DNA of 7,471 bases from Bacillota bacterium (GCA_023395615.1 JAEWYP010000013.1:1-7471); one strand, 5' to 3'; positions 1 through 6,793 are shown, counted from the first letter of the stretch. Program-made: numbers and translations. The notes: generated from the letters alone by a model not told the origin.

Positions 1-597
1 ATGGGCAACGGCGAATCGACGGCCGATTATACGGGCTACACCTTTGAAAGCGCGGTGGCCGATGCGATGGCAGCCGCCAACTACATGGCGGGCCTTACCA
101 ACATCGCGCCCGATAAAATCGGCGTGATGGGCTGGAGCCAGGGCGGCACCGACGCGCTGCTGGCTTGCGGCTGGCACCCCGAAATGTTTAAGTCGCTGGT
201 AACCTGGGCGGGTGCGCCGCAGTTGAAAATGGATGGTTTCTTTGGCGATAAGGAATACGAGGAAGCCAAGGCAAACGGTTACTTCGTGATGAACTTCGAC
301 TGGCGCGAACCGCTGCATGTGTCGCTGCAGTGGTGCGAAGACGTGATGAACACCGACGTGCTCAAGGAATTCAGCGCCTACACCGGTCCGGTGCTGGCAA
401 TCGCCGGCACCATGGATACCACGGTAGACCCGGACTGGAGCAACAAGATTGTGGCGGCCAACACCAACGCAGCCTCCAAGACCCTCTTCATCGACGGGAT
501 GGATCACACCTTCAATGTTTTCGCTGAAGCGGATTTGCACTCGCTGCATACCGCGATTGACGCGACGGGTGAGTTCTTCGCCGCGACGCTCAAGTAA
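1..597 (+). CDS. Alpha/beta hydrolase, dienelactone hydrolase/S9-like, 5' truncated by window edge
   Basis: C-terminal 198 residues of a serine hydrolase of the alpha/beta fold, probably an esterase or peptidase-like enzyme; the substrate cannot be told. The nucleophile elbow G-W-S-Q-G is at residues 44-48 (Ser46). The acid is probably Asp139 in the G-T-M-D stretch after a beta strand, and the base is His169 in G-M-D-H-T, so the triad is complete and correctly ordered. The Met at base 1 is unlikely to be the true start. The opening G-N-G-E-S resembles the internal G-x-G-x-S turn after the oxyanion strand in this family, and the usual first 60-100 residues (strands before the nucleophile) are missing. 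It ends with TAA and is followed 21 nt later by a strong terminator, so it is the last gene of its transcript. Fold assignment is firm; the specific reaction is unknown. Confidence 0.85.
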   Translation: MGNGESTADYTGYTFESAVADAMAAANYMAGLTNIAPDKIGVMGWSQGGTDALLACGWHPEMFKSLVTWAGAPQLKMDGFFGDKEYEEAKANGYFVMNFDWREPLHVSLQWCEDVMNTDVLKEFSAYTGPVLAIAGTMDTTVDPDWSNKIVAANTNAASKTLFIDGMDHTFNVFAEADLHSLHTAIDATGEFFAATLK

Positions 598-618
598 ATC
601 GCGTAGATTTGTCAACGT

Positions 619-650
619 AAAAGCGACTCCCGCAAGGGAGTCGCTTTTGT
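619..650. terminator. Perfect bidirectional intrinsic terminator
   Basis: A 13-bp perfect stem (619-631 pairing with 636-648) closes on a GCAA tetraloop. The outer arms are AAAA and TTTT, so each strand ends in a short U-tract. It sits between the convergent hydrolase (+) and AraC-type (-) genes and should terminate both. Confidence 0.92.
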
Positions 651-679
651 AATGTCCGGCGTTGGCGCAATCCCTGGGA

Positions 680-1534
680 TCAGGTGGTTTTCCGGATGGG
701 CAGCCAGGCTTCGCAGCGATAATCCGGCGAAAACTGATCGCCTACAAAGTACACCTCAATATCCGGCGCGTTGGCATACTCGTACCCGGAGGTGGGCAAC
801 CATTCGGTAACAATCCGTTTTTGCAATGTCTGCAATGCGTCCGGCATGGGGCCTGTGCAGTCGAAGATGGCCCAGGTACAAGCCGGAACAGTGGATTCCG
901 CCATGCCCTGCGGCACGTCCGCGTCGCTGGCCACGGCGATGAAATAGTCGAACGTTTCACCTTTCATGCAGGCAGATACGCCCAGCAATCCTTTGGGCGT
1001 ACAGTTCATCAGCGGCATCAGCTCCGGGATACGGGGGACGCTCTGCTGCCAGAAGCGCGGCACCTGCGCAAAGCTTTGTTCCACATCCATGGGCATCGTT
1101 ACTTTCAGACCGACAATCCGGAAGGCTTTCAGGGTTTCAATGCGGTAGTTCATCGATGTTTCTCCCTTTACCGTCAGTGTAAAGGAGATGCGCGGATAGG
1201 CGGTCAGGCGCACGCCGCCCTCCCGCGCGCGGGAGGGCGGAACCCCGTGCACGTTTTGAAACGCGCGGTTGAACGCCGTTGGGGAATCGTATCCGTAGCG
1301 AAGAGCAAGGTCGATCACCTTCACGTTTCCGCCTGCCAGTTCCAGTGCCGCGAGGGTCATCCGCCTGCGGCGCAGATACTCGCTTAACGGAACCCCGGCG
1401 ATATACGTGAACATCCGCTGAAAGTGAAACTGCGAACACGCCGCCAGCTGCGCTGCCTGTTCCAGGTCGATTTCGCCATCCAGATTCGCTTCCAGATAGG
1501 TTAACGCATCGTTCATACGATCCAGCCATTCCAT
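680..1534 (-). CDS. AraC-family transcriptional regulator with GyrI-like effector-binding domain
   Basis: A 284-residue regulator with two domains. Residues about 6-105 form the AraC/XylS double helix-turn-helix; its second helix-turn-helix carries the conserved A-L-R-Y-G-Y-D-S-P-T-A-F-x-R-A-F stretch followed by G-V-P-P. Residues about 129-281 form a GyrI-like (SOUL/Rob C-terminal type) small-molecule binding domain, ending with the typical E-V-Y-F-V-G-D and E-A-W-L-P-I pattern. The layout is that of Rob/BmrR-like regulators that sense hydrophobic or cationic compounds; the ligand here is unknown. Two in-frame ATGs exist, at 1540 and 1534. The Shine-Dalgarno GGAAGGAG (1543-1550) ends only 2 nt before the first but 8 nt before the second, so 1534 is preferred. 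The gene is monocistronic between its own promoter and the shared terminator at 619-650. A perfect 26-bp palindrome (1215-1240) lies in the interdomain linker. Confidence 0.93.
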   Translation of the reverse strand: MEWLDRMNDALTYLEANLDGEIDLEQAAQLAACSQFHFQRMFTYIAGVPLSEYLRRRRMTLAALELAGGNVKVIDLALRYGYDSPTAFNRAFQNVHGVPPSRAREGGVRLTAYPRISFTLTVKGETSMNYRIETLKAFRIVGLKVTMPMDVEQSFAQVPRFWQQSVPRIPELMPLMNCTPKGLLGVSACMKGETFDYFIAVASDADVPQGMAESTVPACTWAIFDCTGPMPDALQTLQKRIVTEWLPTSGYEYANAPDIEVYFVGDQFSPDYRCEAWLPIRKTT

Positions 1535-1557
1535 GCGCATTTCTCCTTCCGACGGTC

Positions 1558-1566
1558 ATCATAACA
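1558..1566 (-). promoter_or_regulatory. Candidate extended -10 promoter of the AraC-type gene
   Basis: On the minus strand the sequence TGTTATGAT gives an extended -10 (TG, one base, TATGAT, 5 of 6 matches to consensus). No good -35 lies 17 bp upstream, which is tolerable for extended -10 promoters. The predicted start near 1551 would leave a very short leader beginning at the Shine-Dalgarno itself. Confidence 0.5.
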
Positions 1567-1600
1567 GGATGCGAAGGATTGCGCCTCTCTGTTTGTGTGC

Positions 1601-1622
1601 AAAAAAGGAGAGGTGTTCCTCT
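1601..1622 (-). terminator. Weak intrinsic terminator after the GNAT gene
   Basis: On the minus strand a short 5-bp stem (AGAGG with CCTCT, loop AACA) is followed after CC by six T. It lies 33 nt downstream of the GNAT stop codon. The stem is short, so termination is probably partial and some transcripts may run into the AraC-type gene. Confidence 0.45.
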
Positions 1623-1654
1623 GCGTAAGCCGGCCCGCAGATAGGGTGGATAAC

Positions 1655-2320
1655 TTACGATTTATTCGCGGTTTTTTCCGCGTCACGCGCCGTCCGACGC
1701 GCGTCCCGCGCCTTCTTCTCCTGCACATCCAGCGCCGCGCCCAGCGCGATCCCCAGGCACAGGCCGATGGAGGTGCTAAGCCCGATGTTGCCCAGCGATG
1801 CGCCAAAGGAAGCCCCTACGCCCAAGCCCAACGCAAGATAGATGACCATCCAGTTGCTTGCGGGCTTTTCTTTCTCGAAGCGCGGCCCTTCCGCCCCTTC
1901 GCCATATTGCCTGAAACCGAGTTTTTCCAGCACCCGTTTAGACTTCTGGTTGACCGGTTCGGTTTCCGCGGTCACGTAGTATACATCCGGCTGCGAGAAG
2001 GCCCAAGCTGTCAGCGCGCCTGCCGCTTCGGTGGCATACCCTTTGCCCTGAAAGGCTTCGCGGATGCCGTACCCGATTTCCACCTCGCCTTGGAAAGGCG
2101 GACCTTTAAAACACAGGTCGCCTGCGAAAGCGCCGTCTTTCTGGTAAATCCCCCAGGGCGCATACCACTGGCGCTCTGCCGGATGGGCACTGCTACCGGA
2201 TAACATTTCACCGTAAGCCGCCCGCATATGCGGATCGGTTTCCCTGTCGATCAAACCCTGTATCTGTTCATCCGTCAGCACTGCCAGCACAAGGCGTTTT
2301 GTTTTAAATTTCAGCTTCAT
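1655..2320 (-). CDS. GNAT N-acetyltransferase with C-terminal glycine-zipper membrane hairpin
   Basis: A 221-residue protein. Residues 1-150 are a RimJ/RimL-like GNAT domain. It opens with K-T-K-R-L, and the acetyl-CoA pyrophosphate-binding loop is Q-G-K-G-Y-A at 91-96 after the strand E-I-G-Y-G-I. The conserved N-x-x-S-x-x-V-L-E-K-L-G-F follows at 124-136. It would transfer acetyl from acetyl-CoA to an amine; the acceptor is unknown. Residues 157-197 form two hydrophobic segments with glycines every fourth residue (165, 169, 173, 177 and 186, 190, 194), followed by a charged K/R/D/A-rich tail. Ordinary GNATs of this family stop near 170-190 residues with no membrane segment, so this is a fusion or a membrane-anchored variant. 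ATG 2320 is chosen because AAGGA lies 10 nt upstream; the alternative ATG at 2329 has only 1 nt spacing. The open frame runs upstream to 2674 but that part lacks similarity to GNAT and crosses the divergent promoters. Confidence 0.87.
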   Translation of the reverse strand: MKLKFKTKRLVLAVLTDEQIQGLIDRETDPHMRAAYGEMLSGSSAHPAERQWYAPWGIYQKDGAFAGDLCFKGPPFQGEVEIGYGIREAFQGKGYATEAAGALTAWAFSQPDVYYVTAETEPVNQKSKRVLEKLGFRQYGEGAEGPRFEKEKPASNWMVIYLALGLGVGASFGASLGNIGLSTSIGLCLGIALGAALDVQEKKARDARRTARDAEKTANKS

Positions 2321-2411
2321 GGCGTTCATTTCCTTTTCATTACATTTGTCATCATCATTCGCATACGGTTCGGTCAGCCGATCAGGCGATGCGGCCGTGA
2401 CGATACGGCGG

Positions 2412-2436
2412 GAACAGCCCTGTATACCGGCTGTTC
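2412..2436. repeat. Perfect 8-bp inverted repeat at the GNAT transcription start; candidate operator
   Basis: GAACAGCC (2412-2419) and GGCTGTTC (2429-2436) are perfect inverted copies around a 9-nt centre containing GTATAC. The right arm ends at the predicted start of the minus-strand GNAT transcript (about 2436). It has no T-tract, so it is either an operator or a 5'-leader hairpin rather than a terminator. Confidence 0.5.
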
Positions 2437-2442
2437 GGAACG

Positions 2443-2471
2443 ATTGTATCACGGGAAACCCCGACCGTAAA
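2443..2471 (-). promoter_or_regulatory. Candidate sigma-A promoter for the GNAT gene
   Basis: On the minus strand TTTACG (2466-2471) is separated by exactly 17 bp from TACAAT (2443-2448), giving 4 of 6 and 5 of 6 consensus matches. It leaves a leader of about 110 nt before ATG 2320. It is divergent from the ABC operon promoter about 60 bp away, so one regulator could act on both. Confidence 0.55.
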
Positions 2472-2498
2472 GATAAAGCAACCGATCCTGAAGACTTA

Positions 2499-2510
2499 CC
2501 AGATTTCTGG
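2499..2510. promoter_or_regulatory. Palindrome upstream of the ABC operon promoter; candidate activator site
   Basis: CCAGATTTCTGG is a 12-bp palindrome (CCAGA/TCTGG arms, 2-bp centre). Its centre lies about 60 bp upstream of the predicted operon start, a usual position for an activator. The role is inferred from position only; no regulator is identified. Confidence 0.35.
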
Positions 2511-2528
2511 CAGATTTTCCAATGGGAA

Positions 2529-2557
2529 TTGACAAAGCGACGATAAACAGATATAAT
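2529..2557 (+). promoter_or_regulatory. Perfect-consensus sigma-A promoter of the ABC transporter operon
   Basis: TTGACA (2529-2534), a 17-bp spacer and TATAAT (2552-2557) match the housekeeping consensus at all 12 positions. Transcription should start near 2564, leaving a leader of about 50 nt. Such a strong promoter predicts high expression, possibly kept in check by a repressor. Confidence 0.9.
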
Positions 2558-2615
2558 TACAAAACAAATGAGGGTACCTGAAAAATCCATATCACAACGG
2601 AAGGACGTATGTCTC

Positions 2616-3704
2616 ATGAAAAAGTTACTGTCCCTTCTACTGGTGTCCCTGATGCTATGCAGCATGGTTTCCATCGCTTCTGCTGAGACGCCCGCTACCG
2701 TGTTCGACCCCGCGCTGGTTGAAGCGGCGAAGGCCGAAGGAGAACTGACCGTGTATGCATCCTGCGAAGAGGCCTACATGAACGCCGCTGCCGACAACTT
2801 CCAGAAGCTGTTTGGCATCACGGTGAACCGCCAACGCCTGTCTACCGGCGAAGTGGCTGCCAAGATTGAAGAAGAGAACGGGAATCCCAGCGCGGACGTA
2901 TGGTTTGGCGGCACCACCGACCCATACAACGAATCGGCGGCCAAGGGATTGCTGGAAGCCTACGATGCCAAGAACGCCAGCCACCTGACCAGCGATCTGT
3001 ATCGTGATAAGGATGGCTACTGGTACGGCATCTACAAGGGCATTCTGGGCTTCATGGTGAACACGGAAGAGATTACCCGCCTCGGGCTGCAGGTTCCCAT
3101 GGATTGGGACGATCTGATCAAACCCGAATACAAGGGTCTGATCTGGATGAGTAACCCCAACACCGCCGGCACCGCGAAGCTCATTATTAACACTATGGTA
3201 CAGATGAAGGGTCACGACGCGGCCATGGAGTACTTCAAGGCGCTGGATGCGAACGTAGCTCAGTACACCAAGAGCGGCTCCGGCCCCAGCAAAATGGTAG
3301 GCCCGGGCGAATGCGTTATCGGCATCGGCTTTCTGCACGACGGCATCACCCAGATCCTGGCCGGATACGATAATATCCAACTGGTGCTGCCTGCCAGCGG
3401 AACCAGCTACGAAGTGGGCGCTACGGCGATCTTCAAGGGCGCGAAACATATGAACGCTGCGAAGCTGTGGATTGAGTACGCCTTAAGCCCCGAGTGCGTC
3501 AACCTGGCCAAGACGGCAGAAAGCTATCAGTTCCTGGTACTGGACAATGCCGAGCAGCCCGCCGAGGCGACGCAGTTCGGGCTGGATGCCAGCAAAACCA
3601 TCAATTATGACTTTGCCGATGCGAAGGCCAACACGTCCAAATATGTGGAAGACTTCTTCGCCGCGATCGGCTCCGGCGCGGACGACCGCTTTAAGACCGA
3701 GTAA
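2616..3704 (+). CDS. ABC transporter substrate-binding protein, AfuA/FbpA-like (family 1 solute-binding)
   Basis: A 362-residue secreted binding protein that delivers ligand to the permease encoded next. A signal peptide spans residues 1-23: K-K, a leucine-rich core, and a type I site A-S-A before Glu24. Cys15 lies inside the hydrophobic core and does not form a lipobox. The mature part is a two-lobe solute-binding fold: the first strand is E-L-T-V-Y-A-S (43-49), then A-D-V-W-F-G-G (93-99), P-x-D-W-D-D-L near 161-167, and K-S-G-S-G-P-S (219-225) with G-F-L-H-D-G-I (238-244). The family includes ferric-ion, hexose-phosphate (AfuA) and aminoethylphosphonate binders. No adjacent Tyr-Tyr pair, as used by classical FbpA to hold iron, occurs anywhere, whereas the His241-Asp242 pair and Glu266 recall the sugar-phosphate binders. 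ATG 2616 is chosen for the signal peptide and for GGAAGGA 10 nt upstream; an in-frame ATG at 2568 would add 16 residues that spoil the signal. Confidence 0.9.
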   Translation: MKKLLSLLLVSLMLCSMVSIASAETPATVFDPALVEAAKAEGELTVYASCEEAYMNAAADNFQKLFGITVNRQRLSTGEVAAKIEEENGNPSADVWFGGTTDPYNESAAKGLLEAYDAKNASHLTSDLYRDKDGYWYGIYKGILGFMVNTEEITRLGLQVPMDWDDLIKPEYKGLIWMSNPNTAGTAKLIINTMVQMKGHDAAMEYFKALDANVAQYTKSGSGPSKMVGPGECVIGIGFLHDGITQILAGYDNIQLVLPASGTSYEVGATAIFKGAKHMNAAKLWIEYALSPECVNLAKTAESYQFLVLDNAEQPAEATQFGLDASKTINYDFADAKANTSKYVEDFFAAIGSGADDRFKTE

Positions 3705-3724
3705 CGAATAGCGGGCCATGTAAC

Positions 3725-3757
3725 GAGGAGGATGGCGGTTCTGCCGTCACCCTCCTC
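3725..3757 (+). terminator. Intra-operon hairpin between binding-protein and permease genes
   Basis: A 14-position stem (3725-3738 with 3744-3757, one A-C mismatch and one G-U pair) closes on TTCTG and is followed by TCTTCATTT, a weak U-tract. It starts 20 nt after the binding-protein stop codon. Hairpins here in ABC operons usually cause partial termination or protect the 3' end of the upstream message, giving more binding protein than permease; that role is inferred. Confidence 0.65.
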
Positions 3758-3833
3758 TCTTCATTTACGCATCGGGCGCCTGAGCAAAGGGAAACATCAA
3801 CCTGCAGCACGCATGCCGAAGGGGGCTGGCGCT

Positions 3834-5561
3834 ATGGTGACAAGCAAAGTACAGAGTAAACGGCTGGACCGCAGAAAATTTTTCTCCGACCCCATCATGG
3901 TATCGACGATCTTTGTTCTTCTGATTTTTCTGGCCTTATTTATCCTTTATCCGCTGGCTACGCTGTTGGTAGACAGCGTTTTTGACCCATCCAAAGGTTT
4001 TACACTGGATGTTTTCGGTCGGGTGCTGAGCATGCAGCGGTTCCAAACGGCGTTTGGTAATACGCTGGTGCTGGGCCTGATCACTGGTTTCGCAAGCACG
4101 CTGATCGGCCTGCTGTTTGCTTATGTGGATATTTATATGAAGGTGCGCAGCCGCGCGGTGAAAAAGCTGTTAGACGTTGTAAGCCTTCTGCCGGTCGTTT
4201 CGCCGCCGTTCGTACTATCGCTGAGCATGATCCTCCTGTTTGGGCGGAGCGGGCTGATAACCCGAACCGTATTGGGAATCTATGACAGTGAGATCTACGG
4301 CCTCCATGGCATCGCCATTGTGCAGACCCTGACCTTTTTCCCCGTGTGTTATCTGATGCTCAAGGGGCTGCTGAAGAATATCGACCCCTCGCTGGAAGAA
4401 GCCGCCCGCGATATGGGCGCCAGCCGTTGGAAGGTGTTCACCTCCATTACGTTGCCGTTGTTGTTGCCGGGGCTAGGCAACGCCTTTCTGGTCACGTTTA
4501 TCGAATCGGTAGCGGATTTCGCCAACCCCATGCTGATCGGCGGCAGTTACGATACGCTGGCGACCACCATCTACCTGCAGGTGACCGGCGCGTACGACAA
4601 GGTCGGCGCGGCGGGAATGGCGGTAGTGCTGCTGGGGCTTACGCTGGTGTTGTTCCTGATCCAGAAATACTATCTGGAAAAACGCACGGTGGCAACCCTG
4701 ACCGGGAAAGCGAACCGCGAACGGATGCTGATTACGGACAAGAGCGTCACCCGGCCGCTGACGATCCTCTGTTCGCTGGTGAGCGCCTTTGTGATACTGA
4801 TGTACGTTAGCGTTCCCTTCGGCGCGCTTTTTAAGCTTTGGGGGCGGAATTATTCCCTGTCGCTGGTGCATTTCGATTATATTATAAAATACGGAGGCGC
4901 GCGCGCCTTCCGTGATTCGTTCATACTGTCGATCATCGCCGCGCCCATTACCGCGCTGCTGTCCATGATTATCAGCTATCTGGTCGTGAAGAAGAAATTC
5001 CGATCGAAAGCGTTTATCGAGTTTGTCAGCATGCTGGCCATGGCGGTGCCGGGCACGGTGTTGGGCGTGGGTTATATTCGCGGCTACGCAAACGGACTGT
5101 TTGGCAGCGGTATCCTGCAGGGGCTGTATGGCACGGGTGCGATTCTGGTGATCGTGTTTGTGGTGCGCAGCCTGCCGGTCGGCACGCGCAGCGGCATCTC
5201 CGCCCTGCGGCAGATTGACCGGTCCATCGAGGAAAGCGCGTACGATATGGGAGCCAACAGCGGCAAGGTATTTATGACTGTAACGCTTCCTTTAATTAAG
5301 GACAGCTTCTTCAGCGGTCTGGTTACCACGTTCGTTCGTTCTATCACGGCCATCAGCGCGATTATTTTGCTGGTAACGCCTAAATACCTGCTGATAACCA
5401 CCCAGATCAACGAATTTGCCGAGAAGGGCAAGTTTGGCGAAGCGTGCGCATACGCCACCATCCTGATCCTGATTGTCTACGCGTCCATCCTGCTGATGAA
5501 CCTGTTTATCAAGTATTTTGGCACCAGTAAAAAGATCAGGGAGGCTGAAAAGAATGGCTAA
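3834..5561 (+). CDS. ABC transporter permease, fused two-domain type (FbpB/AfuB-like)
   Basis: A 575-residue inner-membrane protein with two tandem BPD_transp_1 domains in one chain, so a single copy can form the whole channel. About 12 membrane segments are visible: six in residues 21-280 and six in 308-562, with a basic cytoplasmic N-terminus (K-R-L-D-R-R-K). Each half has an EAA loop that docks on the ATPase: E-E-A-A-R-D-M-G-A at 188-196 followed by I-T-L-P, and E-E-S-A-Y-D-M-G-A at 466-474 followed by V-T-L-P. Internal duplication is typical of the FbpB/AfuB class. ATG 3834 is preferred: AAGGGGG lies 8 nt upstream and the protein begins just before the first membrane segment. The in-frame ATG at 3732 falls inside the intercistronic hairpin and would add a non-conserved segment. 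The last codons overlap the ATPase gene by 8 nt. Confidence 0.93.
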   Translation: MVTSKVQSKRLDRRKFFSDPIMVSTIFVLLIFLALFILYPLATLLVDSVFDPSKGFTLDVFGRVLSMQRFQTAFGNTLVLGLITGFASTLIGLLFAYVDIYMKVRSRAVKKLLDVVSLLPVVSPPFVLSLSMILLFGRSGLITRTVLGIYDSEIYGLHGIAIVQTLTFFPVCYLMLKGLLKNIDPSLEEAARDMGASRWKVFTSITLPLLLPGLGNAFLVTFIESVADFANPMLIGGSYDTLATTIYLQVTGAYDKVGAAGMAVVLLGLTLVLFLIQKYYLEKRTVATLTGKANRERMLITDKSVTRPLTILCSLVSAFVILMYVSVPFGALFKLWGRNYSLSLVHFDYIIKYGGARAFRDSFILSIIAAPITALLSMIISYLVVKKKFRSKAFIEFVSMLAMAVPGTVLGVGYIRGYANGLFGSGILQGLYGTGAILVIVFVVRSLPVGTRSGISALRQIDRSIEESAYDMGANSGKVFMTVTLPLIKDSFFSGLVTTFVRSITAISAIILLVTPKYLLITTQINEFAEKGKFGEACAYATILILIVYASILLMNLFIKYFGTSKKIREAEKNG

Positions 5562-6630
5562 AGTCAGTAAAGGCGTTCGCCTGGAGCATATCTCCAAAAT
5601 ATATCCCGATCCTAAAACGGGCAAGAATTTTTACGCCGTCAAAGATGTGAGTATCGATATTGCGCCCGGCACGTTCGTAACGCTGCTTGGACCCAGCGGA
5701 TGCGGTAAAACTACCACCCTGCGCATGATCGCCGGGTTTGAAAGCCCGGACGAGGGCGAGGTGTACCTGGGAGAGGAAGCCATTAACGCGCTCACCCCGA
5801 ACAAGCGCGACACGGCGATGGTTTTTCAGAGTTATGCGCTGTTCCCGCATTACAATGTTTTTGATAACGTAGCCTACGGCTTGCGCCTGCGGAAACTGCC
5901 CAAAGAAGAGATTGAGGAAAAAGTACGCAGTATACTGGAACTGGTGGAAATGAGCGGCATGGAAACGCGCATGACCAACCAGCTTTCCGGCGGACAGCAG
6001 CAACGCATCGCGCTGGCGCGCGCGCTGGTAGTGGAACCGGGTGTGTTGCTTTTTGACGAGCCGCTGTCCAACCTGGACGCGAAGCTGCGTGTGACCATGC
6101 GCACAGAAATCCGCCGCATTCAGCAGACGCTTGGCATTACCGCGATCTACGTAACGCACGACCAGAGCGAAGCCATGTCGATCAGCGATACCATTATTAT
6201 TATGAACAAAGGCGAAATTGCCCAGGTGGGCACGCCCATGAACATCTATTACCATCCCAACAGCGAGTTTGTGGCCGATTTTATCGGCGAGGCGAATTTT
6301 CTGGATGGGGTATTCCACAGCCGGGAGGGAACGGATTGCCGCGTGGATATACAGGGGCACGAAATGCTGGTGGAGAGCGAGCGCGACCTGTCCGCCGGGC
6401 AACCCTGCAAAGTGGTTTTGCGGCCGGAAGCGATTCACATCGGCGCACAGGGCGTTTTACCCTGTACGGTTGAACTGAGCTGTTTTATGGGCAGCTACCA
6501 GAATTACCATGTGCGCGTTGGAGAGACGCTGGTGAAAATCGCGGACAACTGCCCGGTGAATAAGCGGATTTTCGCGGTAGGGGAGCAGGTGTTTCTTTCC
6601 TTTGACAAGGAATGCGCGCATCTGCTGTAA
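5554..6630 (+). CDS. ABC transporter ATP-binding protein with TOBE domain (FbpC/AfuC/PotA-like)
   Basis: A 358-residue ATPase that powers the importer from the cytoplasmic face. All nucleotide-binding motifs are intact: Walker A G-P-S-G-C-G-K-T (46-53), Q-loop Gln92 in F-Q-S-Y-A-L-F-P-H, signature L-S-G-G-Q-Q-Q-R (144-151), Walker B V-L-L-F-D-E (164-169), D-loop S-N-L-D, and H-loop His202 in T-H-D-Q-S-E-A. Residues about 240-356 are a TOBE/OB-fold regulatory region, with the typical L-R-P-E at 289-292, as in MalK/PotA/FbpC-type importers. The start ATG at 5554 has AGGGAGG 9 nt upstream, located inside the permease gene; the 8-nt overlap suggests translational coupling and equal dosage. The upstream in-frame ATG at 5518 would add 12 basic residues lying within the permease coding end. 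It is the last gene of the operon, followed by a terminator at 6756-6790. Confidence 0.95.
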   Translation: MAKVSKGVRLEHISKIYPDPKTGKNFYAVKDVSIDIAPGTFVTLLGPSGCGKTTTLRMIAGFESPDEGEVYLGEEAINALTPNKRDTAMVFQSYALFPHYNVFDNVAYGLRLRKLPKEEIEEKVRSILELVEMSGMETRMTNQLSGGQQQRIALARALVVEPGVLLFDEPLSNLDAKLRVTMRTEIRRIQQTLGITAIYVTHDQSEAMSISDTIIIMNKGEIAQVGTPMNIYYHPNSEFVADFIGEANFLDGVFHSREGTDCRVDIQGHEMLVESERDLSAGQPCKVVLRPEAIHIGAQGVLPCTVELSCFMGSYQNYHVRVGETLVKIADNCPVNKRIFAVGEQVFLSFDKECAHLL

Positions 6631-6755
6631 ACGGTGAAAGGCGCTAAAAAGAGCGACAATCTTTCTGTTACGAGCGATTCCCGAATATCGTTTTGCATAG
6701 CATCAAGTTCACATCAACGCATTTTAATCGCCGGAACCGTTATGGAATGAGTAAT

Positions 6756-6790
6756 AAAACCGCCTGAAAGCATTGCTTTCAGGCGGTTTT
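6756..6790. terminator. Perfect bidirectional terminator shared by the ABC operon and the tRNA-Arg remnant
   Basis: A 16-bp perfect stem (6756-6771 with 6775-6790) around an ATT loop has AAAA and TTTT ends. It ends the + strand operon 125 nt after the ATPase stop. Read on the minus strand it begins 3 nt after the tRNA CCA end, the usual place for a tRNA terminator. The stretch 6631-6755 holds no gene or other signal I can support. Confidence 0.92.
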
Positions 6791-6793
6791 GCG

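Noticed and set aside
662..1387. Long + strand open frame of 241 codons opposite the AraC-type gene
   Set aside because: It is the antisense of a clear AraC/GyrI regulator, has no Shine-Dalgarno of note and its protein shows no recognisable domain.
2560..2615. Riboswitch in the leader of the ABC operon
   Set aside because: The leader is only about 50 nt and shows no stable stem or known aptamer core.
2321..2674. N-terminal extension of the GNAT frame back to 2674
   Set aside because: The extra 118 residues have no GNAT similarity, cross both divergent promoters and overlap the start of the binding-protein gene; the Shine-Dalgarno fits ATG 2320.
2655..3449. 264-codon minus-strand open frame inside the binding-protein gene
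   Set aside because: Antisense of a well-supported gene; long reverse frames are common in GC-rich coding DNA.
5536..6438. 300-codon minus-strand open frame inside the ATPase gene
   Set aside because: Antisense of an ABC ATPase with all motifs intact; composition rich in His, Arg and Gln is typical of a shadow frame.
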